Made by a program: the position numbers and the translations under genes. Shown one piece after another: positions 43,331 through 52,400 of a stretch of DNA of 64,000 bases. The DNA is from CAILZL01 sp050181835 (lineage in GTDB: Bacteria; Pseudomonadota; Gammaproteobacteria; Steroidobacterales; Steroidobacteraceae): NCBI GenBank assembly GCA_050181835.1, contig JBFXCU010000001.1:310001-374000 (forward strand), given 5' to 3'. The notes beneath the pieces were generated by a model that searched no databases, was not told the origin of the DNA, and saw only the letters and a list, made by a program, of their open reading frames with translations. The first letter of the stretch is position 1, and every line of letters starts with the position of its first letter.

Positions 43331-46324
43331 TCAATTAACCCTGACGCGGAAACTGATTGTAAAGCTGGTATTCCCGCTGCCATTGCCCAGCATCGAGCCA
43401 GTCGGGGCTATGCGAATGCCAGTAACAGCCGAATCTACACCGTCGGCATTGGCTGTAGGGGCGTAAGTAAATGGAGCGCCACCGCCAAGCGTATTTGAAT
43501 ATGTACTATTGCTACTGGTATAGCCCAGCCCGCTCGCGGGTGAGCCATTGGCAAACTGTACCACTGCGCACTGCCCGGTGTTACTGACACACAGGCTCGT
43601 ATTGGCTGGAATAGGATCAGTTATCACCAAACTACTGGCATCGACAGCACCTGGCCCGGCGTTGGTAACTGTAACGGTGTAACTGACAATGCTGCCCGGG
43701 ATACGTTTAGGGTTGGTCGTGCCGTTGATCGGATCGGAAATGAGTTGCGAAACCTTGGTGACTTGCAATGAGGGCATCGGGATCGTAACGGTAAAGGTGC
43801 CTATTCCAAGATCGGAAATGGTGCCTTCAACACCTTCGTTAGCCGTAACCCGAGCTGTCCATACGCCAGCCGGGGCATTGGCGGGAACCGCATAGGTGTA
43901 CTCATAAGTTTTCAGTGCTGCACCAGAGTCATTCACCTGCGTCATGGTGGCTGAGGTCACAACGTCAGTACCGGATGGATTGCGCAGCGTGATGGTTGCG
44001 TTACTGATATCAAAGCTACCAAAGGGGTCGCTGACCACGGCGCGTACGTAGACGGTAGAACCGCGTACGAAACTGCCGGTGACCACGCCACCTGCATAGG
44101 CGGCACTGTAGGGTTGCACACTGTCGACGTTGATGACAGTTGCACTGTTGAGTTCCACCAGTGAATAGCTTGAGCCGCTATAGGGCGTCACAGTTATCCT
44201 GCGATTGCTCTGGCTGGTGGTGTTGGTCACAGTAAGCGTAAACGTCGAGCCAATCGGTGCGGTTACTGCCGCAGGTAAATTGAGATTGAACGTCACCAAT
44301 GATGGTGTGGTCGAAAGTACGTCATTAATAATCGTTGAACCAAGCTGACCCAGAATAGAGTTGCTAAGCGTTACCGATACTGAGCGGGATTGCCTTGTGT
44401 TATTGCCAGTACCTGCCAGCAACAAATGTATCGCAAATGGACCAGATTGCAGCGACACGGATTTTTGCAGTACAGGAGAAATCGTCCAGCTGCTAGAAGC
44501 GCTTGCACCATCAATAGTTGCCGCAGTGTGAGTGCCACTGGGACGAGTTCGTGACAGCCTGTTTGCCGGATTGCTCCATAGATATAGCTGTTTAGTACCG
44601 CTACCGGCAATTAAAGAAGGTGAAACAATAATCTGCGGTGTAGCCGGAACTGCTCCTGGGCCAGTCGGATTGGTGATGGTTGCTGTGTTATTAATGGTTG
44701 CGCCCGGGGATGTGCCGGGTGCAACGGTTACATCAAATACAATGGTGACGCTGCTGCTGGCCGGTACCGTGATACCGGTAATATTCAAGTAACCGCTATT
44801 ATTATTGCCTGTGCCGTTACCCGTAGAGCTATTGATTGCCCCACCGGGAATACTTACAACGCTAAAGCCACTGACATTACTCGGCACATTGTCAGTTACG
44901 GTTACGTTGGTAGCCGCAATCGTAGAAGAATTAATGATATTGATGGTGTACCGCAGCGTATCACCCACATTGGCTTCACCCCCGTTCTGATCAATCACCA
45001 CTTTGGTCGAAGTGCTCAGGTTGGAACCCAGTACGGGTGCAACATCCATTGCCGAATTATTTGTTGAGTTGATGTCATTGCTGCCGCTGCTGCTGACCGT
45101 GGCGATATTGCTAACACTGGGATACGCCGCGTTACCAACGGCAACGGTTAAAGTGATGTCTGGGAAGGCGCTACCCGCTGCCAGTGGCGCGGCATGTGTA
45201 CACGTCACAACTTGTGCCGCCGCACTACAATTCCACCCTGTTCCGCTGGCGGACACATAGGTCAACCCCGCAGGCAAGGTATCGGTAACCGTAGTCAAGT
45301 AATCAATTGCCTGTACTCCTGATGCATTAGCCACACGTAAGGTATAGCTGGCGTTGCTACCAACGCTGAAATTACCGACATGCGTCTTGGTAATAGACAG
45401 ATCAATTTCCGGTTCACTCGTAACGCTGACTATTTGCGCGGCTAGCAGTACCAGATCGCCACCTGCGGAGTAATTAGTCGTGGCGGTGGTTTGTCCTGCG
45501 CTCAGATAAGGCGAGACGTCATAGGTATCCACATCAACGCCGTAGGTGTTATTCAGCCCCAGCGTATTAATCGTACCGTCATACTGCTGCACCGTTGGCA
45601 CGCTACCCGCTGGGACTATGCCATCGTCCAGTGCGAAGCCGTTGAAGGACAGGCTTTCTGAGAAACCATTGAGGGCATCAGAGTTGCCGGGATCACCTTC
45701 CCAGGTCACTACGGTCATCTTGCCATCAATGCTGCTGCTCGGAATACGGAAGCCATCGGGCGTCAGCGCTACTGCACTGCCCCGGAAATACTCGAGTCCA
45801 TCAAAAATGTTGATAGCGCGAAGAGGTTCAGAGCTGGATCGGTATATTACAATCAGGCTCCAACCAGAAACCACGGCGCTTGCACTACAAAAAGGGTTGC
45901 CACTGTTGACCGCCAGTCCACCGAATGTCAGGAAGCCGTTTCCGCTAACAAGGCTGGTGACGTTGGCAAAACCACCAAAGAACGGATAGTTGGTACCACC
46001 GTTGGAAAACGTACTGGTAAAGGTGCGGCTTGCTGTTACCGAACTTCCATTCAGGCTGACCACACTGTCCACCGTTGAGCCAGAGCCACCCCAGTAGAGG
46101 TAGGCGGCTGCAACCGTCGCGCCCGCTGGAATGCCGGCTAGTGCTTGCGAGCTAATTGAATTGAGTGAGCAGGTGTTGGTATCGCTATCACGCAGCGATC
46201 CACCAGTAGCGACATAGTTGTAATTGCCAGTAAAGCGCTGGTAGCGGCTAATGGTCGTCGCTGACGCACCTGAGACTGTAGCCAGCAGCAACAGCGCCAC
46301 AATAAATTGGGTAATACGTTTCAT
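43331..46324 (-). CDS. Large secreted DUF11-repeat protein (adhesin-like)
   Basis: The 997-residue protein has a signal peptide (QFIVALLLLATVSGASA). Residues 25-290 form a beta-rich head resembling DUF3344 ('AYLYWGGSGSTVDSVVSLNG', 'WSLIVIYRSSSEPLRAINIF', 'DGLEYF'). DUF11 domains begin near 305 ('IDLSITKTHVGNFSVGSNAS'), 433 ('VVIDQNGGEANVGDTLRYTI') and 853 ('VTKVSQLISDP'). Between them is a Thr/Ser-rich beta segment near 573-690. It ends in '...SFTISFRVRVN', the same terminal strand type as the three small proteins across the divergent promoter region. It is rich in Ser, Thr, Asn and Gly with few charges, as in extracellular proteins. Surface location is inferred. Confidence 0.88.
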   Translation of the reverse strand: MKRITQFIVALLLLATVSGASATTISRYQRFTGNYNYVATGGSLRDSDTNTCSLNSISSQALAGIPAGATVAAAYLYWGGSGSTVDSVVSLNGSSVTASRTFTSTFSNGGTNYPFFGGFANVTSLVSGNGFLTFGGLAVNSGNPFCSASAVVSGWSLIVIYRSSSEPLRAINIFDGLEYFRGSAVALTPDGFRIPSSSIDGKMTVVTWEGDPGNSDALNGFSESLSFNGFALDDGIVPAGSVPTVQQYDGTINTLGLNNTYGVDVDTYDVSPYLSAGQTTATTNYSAGGDLVLLAAQIVSVTSEPEIDLSITKTHVGNFSVGSNASYTLRVANASGVQAIDYLTTVTDTLPAGLTYVSASGTGWNCSAAAQVVTCTHAAPLAAGSAFPDITLTVAVGNAAYPSVSNIATVSSSGSNDINSTNNSAMDVAPVLGSNLSTSTKVVIDQNGGEANVGDTLRYTINIINSSTIAATNVTVTDNVPSNVSGFSVVSIPGGAINSSTGNGTGNNNSGYLNITGITVPASSSVTIVFDVTVAPGTSPGATINNTATITNPTGPGAVPATPQIIVSPSLIAGSGTKQLYLWSNPANRLSRTRPSGTHTAATIDGASASSSWTISPVLQKSVSLQSGPFAIHLLLAGTGNNTRQSRSVSVTLSNSILGQLGSTIINDVLSTTPSLVTFNLNLPAAVTAPIGSTFTLTVTNTTSQSNRRITVTPYSGSSYSLVELNSATVINVDSVQPYSAAYAGGVVTGSFVRGSTVYVRAVVSDPFGSFDISNATITLRNPSGTDVVTSATMTQVNDSGAALKTYEYTYAVPANAPAGVWTARVTANEGVEGTISDLGIGTFTVTIPMPSLQVTKVSQLISDPINGTTNPKRIPGSIVSYTVTVTNAGPGAVDASSLVITDPIPANTSLCVSNTGQCAVVQFANGSPASGLGYTSSNSTYSNTLGGGAPFTYAPTANADGVDSAVTGIRIAPTGSMLGNGSGNTSFTISFRVRVN

Positions 46325-46695
46325 CGAATGGGTATTTGTCAGAATCTGAACAATATATTGACGCATCAGCCGCCGAGTTGACTTAAGGGCGCAGGGTAAC
46401 GCCTGATTGGTGTCGTGATGCTAATGGCGTCACACTTCTTTACGTCACGATGTGTTGAACGTATGAAAAGTGCGATGGCCTCGGCAGGTCATTCGAATAC
46501 TTTAGGGCTTCCAAGAAAAAGTGCGAGCTATCTCACAACGCGCGTCAAGTATTTGACAAAAATCGCACCCATTGACGTTTTCCCTTAATTAACGGGATTT
46601 GGTGTGCATCAGGGTTGCCGTGAGCGATGACCTTGACGAGCACAGCGAATCAGTTGCCGCGCCAGATGATCAGATGAGATGAGTTGATTAAAGAC
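46325..46695. other. Divergent control region of the DUF11 cluster
   Basis: This 371-base gap holds no supported gene and must carry the leftward promoter for the 997-residue protein and the rightward one for the operon-like set. A TTGACA occurs at 46553-46558 and a TTAATTAA tract near 46586, but I could not pair a convincing -10 with either. The region after 46610 carries repeated GATGAG-like words next to the start. Confidence 0.5.
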
Positions 46696-47715
46696 ATGCG
46701 AGTGCGTAATAACAAATTTCAGATGAAGGCTGGGCTGCTGCTCGGCCTGAGTGCGTTCGGTCTGCCACAGCTTTCCCATGCCACAGGCACCGCAGCAGGC
46801 AGTAGCATTCAGAACACTGCGCAGGTCAGTTATGACTTGGGCGGCAGCACCCTGACTACGTCGTCTAACGCTACGACGTTGACGGTAGCGGAAATCATTG
46901 ATGCCAACATCATCACCTTGACCAGCACCGTCAGCGTTACGCCCGGTGCGACCAATCAAGTACTGCAGTATCGTCTGACCAACACTGGCAATGGCCCGGA
47001 AAAATTCAGCCTGCTACCTAACAGCACCTTGGTGGGCGACGACTTCGACCCAGCCTTGGCAACCAATCGCATCTATTTTGATGCCGATGGCACGCCCGGT
47101 TTATCTCCTGGTGACACATTGTATGCCCCGGGTAGCAATGATCCCTCGCTAAACGCTGATGCATACATTGTGGTACTGGTGGTTAACGACATTCCCACTG
47201 GTTTAGCCAACGGGGCCACTGGTCGTAGTGAATTGAGTGCGACTTCTGTTACCGGCGGGGTAAGCGGCACGGTGGGCCAGATTTTCACTGGCCAGGGTGT
47301 CGGCGGGGTGGATGCGGTACTGGGTACCACGGCAGGCCGAGCCAACAATAGTGGTGCCTATGTAGTTGGTTCGATTGCGCTGACCGCAGTCAAATCACAA
47401 GTGATTACCAATACCCTCGGTAATAATCAACCGGTACCGGGCGCGACCATAACTTATCAAGTTGTAATTACACCAAGTGGCAGTGGTACCGCCAATAACG
47501 TGGTGTTTAGTGATGCCATCCCGGCCAACACTACTTACGTACCCAACAGCATTACCTTGAATACAGGTGCCGGTGTGGTGGCGATGAGTGATGCAGCCGA
47601 TACGGATGCGGGTCAGTTCATCAGTACGCCTACTGCACGAGTTTCCGTGAATCTTGGTGCGCTCACTGCTGCTAGTGCAGCACAGACAGTCAGCTTCGCC
47701 GTCAAGATCAACTAG
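46696..47715 (+). CDS. Secreted DUF11-type protein, small subunit 1
   Basis: The 339-residue product has a signal peptide ending in SHA (about residue 29). Immediately after is the module 'GSSIQNTAQVSYDLGG', shared with the next three plus-strand genes. The middle looks like an immunoglobulin-type beta domain ('VLQYRLTNTGNGPEKFSLLP'). The last 110 residues are a DUF11 domain ('PGATITYQVVITPSGSGTAN', 'DAIPANTTYVPNSITLN') ending exactly at '...QTVSFAVKIN'. The ATG at 46696 gives a good n-region; TTG at 46684 and ATG at 46723 are alternatives. Function is unknown, and an extracellular structural role is likely. Confidence 0.85.
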   Translation: MRVRNNKFQMKAGLLLGLSAFGLPQLSHATGTAAGSSIQNTAQVSYDLGGSTLTTSSNATTLTVAEIIDANIITLTSTVSVTPGATNQVLQYRLTNTGNGPEKFSLLPNSTLVGDDFDPALATNRIYFDADGTPGLSPGDTLYAPGSNDPSLNADAYIVVLVVNDIPTGLANGATGRSELSATSVTGGVSGTVGQIFTGQGVGGVDAVLGTTAGRANNSGAYVVGSIALTAVKSQVITNTLGNNQPVPGATITYQVVITPSGSGTANNVVFSDAIPANTTYVPNSITLNTGAGVVAMSDAADTDAGQFISTPTARVSVNLGALTAASAAQTVSFAVKIN

Positions 47716-47772
47716 CAATAAGAATTAACGCTTTCCATGAAAGAACCATATCCATTGAAGAAGAGTACCACT

Positions 47773-48291
47773 ATGAATATCAAGACCATGTTGAGTTATC
47801 GCTACGTTGCGTTGTCGCTGCTGTTGCTGAGCACTATGAATGTACACGCCCAGTCAACCAATACGGCTGTCGCCAAACCCTGTGTTGAGTTGAATAATGT
47901 CGCGCAGCTGGAACAGGAATACACCGACGCGCAGGGCAACAAAGCCAAGCGCCTGGTTGCACCGGACAAAGTGATTCCCGGCAACCTAATTGTTTACACG
48001 CTGACTGCCAAGAATGTCTGTGACAAGCCTGCGAGCGCAGTGGTAGTCAACAACCCCGTGCCAGAACACATGAATTACGTGGCCAATTCGGCCGCAGGTG
48101 CTGGCACGGATGTGACCTATTCACTAGATGGCAAGAGCTTCGCCAAACTGGAAGCACTGACTGTCAAGAACGCGGATGGCAGCACACGTGCGCCGCGTGC
48201 CGATGAAGTCAAACATATTCGCTGGGTATTCAATACCGCGATTAATGCCGGTCAATCCAGCAGCGTGCGTTTTTACGCCACAGTGCAATAA
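47773..48291 (+). CDS. Secreted DUF11-like protein, small subunit 2
   Basis: The 172-residue protein has a signal peptide ending at VHA (residue 26). A short segment with 'VELNNVAQLEQEY' is a divergent copy of the NTA module. A single DUF11-like domain follows ('PGNLIVYTLTAKNVCDKPAS', 'NNPVPEHMNYVANSA'). It is the shortest of the set, basically one domain, and carries two cysteines (about 37 and 94) that could form a disulfide. It ends '...SSVRFYATVQ'. GAAGAG sits seven bases before the ATG at 47773; an ATG 12 codons upstream has none. It lies 57 bases after subunit 1. Confidence 0.85.
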   Translation: MNIKTMLSYRYVALSLLLLSTMNVHAQSTNTAVAKPCVELNNVAQLEQEYTDAQGNKAKRLVAPDKVIPGNLIVYTLTAKNVCDKPASAVVVNNPVPEHMNYVANSAAGAGTDVTYSLDGKSFAKLEALTVKNADGSTRAPRADEVKHIRWVFNTAINAGQSSSVRFYATVQ

Positions 48292-48392
48292 GCAACTCTA
48301 ATTTGCCGCAAGGCAAACCTCATGCTGATCTGGCAGATGTCAGTGTGAGTTAAGTGAAATCTACTATCGTCAAACATGCAGGAGTTTATCAA

Positions 48393-49421
48393 ATGAAGTT
48401 TTCAACAGAGCATATCAAGCGAGTCGGTCTCGCGCTGATCGCACTGTCGTCGGTAGGATTGCTGCCAAGTGCATTTGCAGCAGTGGGTGAAACCACGGCT
48501 GGTGCCACCATCAGCAACACCGCGACAGTCAACTATACGGTAGGTACCGTTCCCCAAGCACAGGTGGCAAGTAATAACGGTGTTGCCACAACTTTTCTGG
48601 TCGACAAGAAAGTTGACCTTACGGTTTCTAATGATGGTGGCGCAACCACTGTTCCGGGTGCCACTCTGATTGGCCTGCCGTTTACGGTAACCAATACGGG
48701 TAACGCGTCGGATACGTTCACGCTGGCTGCGGCGAATGTCACCACGGGCGATCAGTTTGACGTCACCAGCTATGCCATATATATCGACGTCAACAATGAC
48801 AACGCCTATGACGCTGGCGACACGCTGGTCACCGCTCCGGTCACCATTGCGCGTGATACGGCATTAAATGTGATCATCGTTTCGACCATGCCTGGCGGAG
48901 TGGTCAACGGCAATACAGCCAACATGACGCTGACTGCAACTACCACTTCTGTTGCTACTACCGGCGCAGAATCGCCCACCGTAGTGGATGTAGTGTTTGC
49001 CGATGCCGGTAACAATGGTACGGAAGTGGATACCAACACCTATACCATCGTCACCGCCACCTTGGCAGTGGTGAAGTCGGCAGCTGTACTTGCCGATCCG
49101 ATTAACTGTCCGACTGGCGTTGGTAGCTGCGGAACTAATCTGCCCAAAGCCCTTCCCGGTGCAACCGTTCGTTACACCATTGTAGTTACGAACAGCGGTA
49201 CGGCTTCTGCTACTGCAGTGACTTTGACGGACAACATTCCTGCCAACACCACGTATGTGGCCAACAGCATGACGTTGAATGCCGCCGCACTGACTGATGC
49301 ATCCGATGCCGATGCTGGTACTACGACTGGCGCGCCGGTAGTGACATCTGTCAGTGTCAATGCGGGTACCGTGGCCGCTGCGGGCAATGCCACTGTAACC
49401 TTCAATGTAACCGTGAATTAA
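48393..49421 (+). CDS. Secreted DUF11-type protein, small subunit 3
   Basis: This 342-residue paralogue of subunit 1 has a signal peptide ending AFA (residue 29). Then come 'GATISNTATVNYTVG', a beta domain with 'GLPFTVTNTGNASDTFTLAA' and 'YIDVNNDNAYDAGDTL' (calcium-site-like Asp/Asn run), and a DUF11 domain. The latter reads 'PGATVRYTIVVTNSGTASAT' and 'NIPANTTYVANSMTLN', ending '...ATVTFNVTVN'. AGGAG lies eight bases before the ATG at 48393, which fixes the start over the GTG at 48354. It is very rich in Thr, Ala, Val and Asn with few charged residues. It is 102 bases after subunit 2 and 15 bases before the first possible start of the giant gene. Confidence 0.88.
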   Translation: MKFSTEHIKRVGLALIALSSVGLLPSAFAAVGETTAGATISNTATVNYTVGTVPQAQVASNNGVATTFLVDKKVDLTVSNDGGATTVPGATLIGLPFTVTNTGNASDTFTLAAANVTTGDQFDVTSYAIYIDVNNDNAYDAGDTLVTAPVTIARDTALNVIIVSTMPGGVVNGNTANMTLTATTTSVATTGAESPTVVDVVFADAGNNGTEVDTNTYTIVTATLAVVKSAAVLADPINCPTGVGSCGTNLPKALPGATVRYTIVVTNSGTASATAVTLTDNIPANTTYVANSMTLNAAALTDASDADAGTTTGAPVVTSVSVNAGTVAAAGNATVTFNVTVN

Positions 49422-49436
49422 ACGGCTACAGAGAAA

Positions 49437-52400
49437 ATGCACGCATTGATCTCTGCATACCTTTTTACACAAGCAAAAAGACTACGCAGTAACAAGATGA
49501 AAGCTTCTGCAGACGATGGAGGCGTGGGGCTTACGCCCCACGCCTTTACTGCGTCGGTAGGCTTGCGTGCGCTCGATCTACTCAAGGAAATGGCCGGAGC
49601 GCTGTCGTTATTTGCGGCGCTGGCGATGATGCCAATGATGGCTGTTGCCGCTACTGATTCCGGTGTAGTAATCAGCAATACGGCGCAATTAGAGTTTGCC
49701 AGATCTGGTCTCAGTACTACGGAAACGGTAAATAGCAATACGGTAAGTGCAACGGTAGTACCGGTACCTTCTGCTTCTTCGTTATCAGTGTTTCGTTTTA
49801 CTGATGCGACTAGCGCCACGCAAACTACTACTGCGGGCCCATCTCAGTGCTTGCAGAACGGTAGCTTCAATAATTTGCCGCAACCAACTTTTGCCAATGG
49901 CAGCAGCGTCGATGCATCACAATTATTGGCGTTGATTCGTACCGATATCGTGCACGCCAATGATGCCGTATTCCTGCAAGTCAGCGATGCTGATCAGAAT
50001 CGCGATGCTGGCGTGATTGATACCACTGACCTGATTGTAACCAGCGCCATTGGTGATACAGAAACTATTCGTCTACGTGAAACCGGAATTAATACCGGTG
50101 TGTTTGTCGGCTATATACAGACACGCAGTTCAGCTACGGCTAATAATGGTGACTGCTCGTTGCAGGTGGATCGCGATTCGCTGATCACTGCCGCTTACAC
50201 TGATAGTTACAACAACACCGATACCAGCAATGTGTCGGTGCTAGTAGATCCCTATGGCCTCATCTTCGACTCGCTCACCGGACAACCTGTAAATGGTGCT
50301 CGCGTGCGACTTATCAATGTTGCCACCGGCTTACCTGCTGCCGTGTTTGGTGACAACGGCAGCAGCACTTATCCGGCGGAAATGACCACTGGCAGTGCTG
50401 TTACCGACGGCGGTGGCACGGTATACAACCTGCCAGCCGGTGTATTTCGTTTTCCCCTGGTAGCGCTCGGTCAATATCGTTTGGAGATTACGCCACCCAC
50501 TGGCTATACCTTTGCCTCGGGTCGTAGCATTGCCGAACTCAACCAATTGCCAGGTGCTCCATATCGGTTGAGCACGGCATCGTTTGGCGCACCATTCAGT
50601 GTGACTACTCCGGCTGCGGTAGCAATTGACCTGCCACTTGATTCCTCTGGTACGCAATTATTCCTCACCAAGAGCACCACGACTACGACGGCGGCGCAGG
50701 GTGACTTTGTGCAATACCAGCTGAGTATACAGAATGCCAGCAACAGCATTCAGGTCAGCAATGTGGAAGTAACCGACGTGTTGCCGCATGGCCTGCGTTA
50801 TCAATCTGGCTCGGCGCGGCTTGACGGTGCTGTGGTTGCCGATCCTGCTATCAGCAGCGATGGTCGTACCCTACGTTTTGCTATAGGAACGCTGGCAGCA
50901 GCGGCCAACCTTAAACTCAGTTACGTGGTTGAAGTGACGGTAGCAGCGCGTGACGACAAACTGGTTAATCGTGCGCAGGCTGCCAATACTGCTGGAGCAT
51001 CGTCCAATACCGCACAGGCGACCATTCGTTTGCGCAATGAACTGTTCACTGAAACATCGTTCATCATGGGCCGAGTCGTAACGGGAACCTGCGAGCAGAA
51101 CAGCGAGACGCTCAACGGCGTACCCGGTGTACGCATTTATCTGGAAGATGGCCGCTATGCCGTCACTGATGAAGAAGGTAAGTATCATTTTGAAGGTGTG
51201 CCAGCAGGCTCACATGTGGTGCAACTAGATACCGTTACCGTGCCGGACACATTGGAGCCTCAGCTATGTGACGACCGTGTGCGTCATGCTGGAAGTAGTT
51301 ATTCACAGTTTGTTGATATACGTGCCGGTGCGCTGTGGCGCGCAGACTTTGTACTGAAAGAAAAAGCGCCACCAGTAGGCCAGGTCAATTACGGCATGAC
51401 CACGCGTATTGCGGGTGATACGGAATTGCTGCATACGCTGAATACTGAAGTCAGCGCCTTGCCTATCAGCAATATAAAACTGATGGTGACCTTGCCGGAT
51501 GGCATTGAGTATGTAGCTGGTAGTGCCGAAGTGACAGGTCAGGTCATTGCTGACCCACAAAACATGAATGGCACACTGATTTTTCGTGTTGATGAGCTTG
51601 CAGCAGGCGCTCAACATAGTCTGAGCTTCAAGACACGGGTAAAAGATGCTGCCGCTGGTGGCTTCATCATCAAGTCGGTACTGCTGTTTGATACCCCCTT
51701 AGAAAAAAACCAACGCAGTAGTTCTGTCGAGAATCGCGCCACTCGTGGCGAGATGAATTACGAAAGCGCCAGCTATCGCTTTTCGCCGCACTTTTCCGTG
51801 TTGGGCACCGAGCTCAGTGCGGATGATCGCGCTCAATTGGACAAGTTGGCAACCGAATGGCGCGGTGTGCAGAACCTGCGTATTAAAGCAGTAGGCCATA
51901 CTGACAAGAATGTTATTCCTCCATCCAAACAGCATTTATTTGAGGACAATTATGTGTTGTCGCTCGCGCGTGCCAATAGTGTTGCTGAGTATTTGCGCGA
52001 TGCACTGGCGTTGATGCCAGAACAGATCGAAACCGACGGTAAAGGCCCGGATGAGCCTATTGCAGTCGGCGATGACGCCGCTAGTTTGGCGAAGAACCGT
52101 CGGGTCGAAATCAGTATTGATGGTGTACGCATCAAGCAGCTGGGTCTAGTGTCTGTCATCAAATCGCGTGATGAGGCACCGCTGCTGAATACAACCGGCG
52201 CGGTCATCAGCAAGCAGAGTTTGAATGCCGCCAAACTGGCTGACGTTAGCAGTATTGTGCGCAAGCTTACTGCGGATGTCGATGTGGAAACCCTTAGTGT
52301 TGGTATGAACGGTGGCATTGCATTAGTACGTCCCGCTGCTAATGAAGTACCCCCTATTCCCAGTATCAAGATTGCCGTGCAGCATTTACCGACGCAGAAA

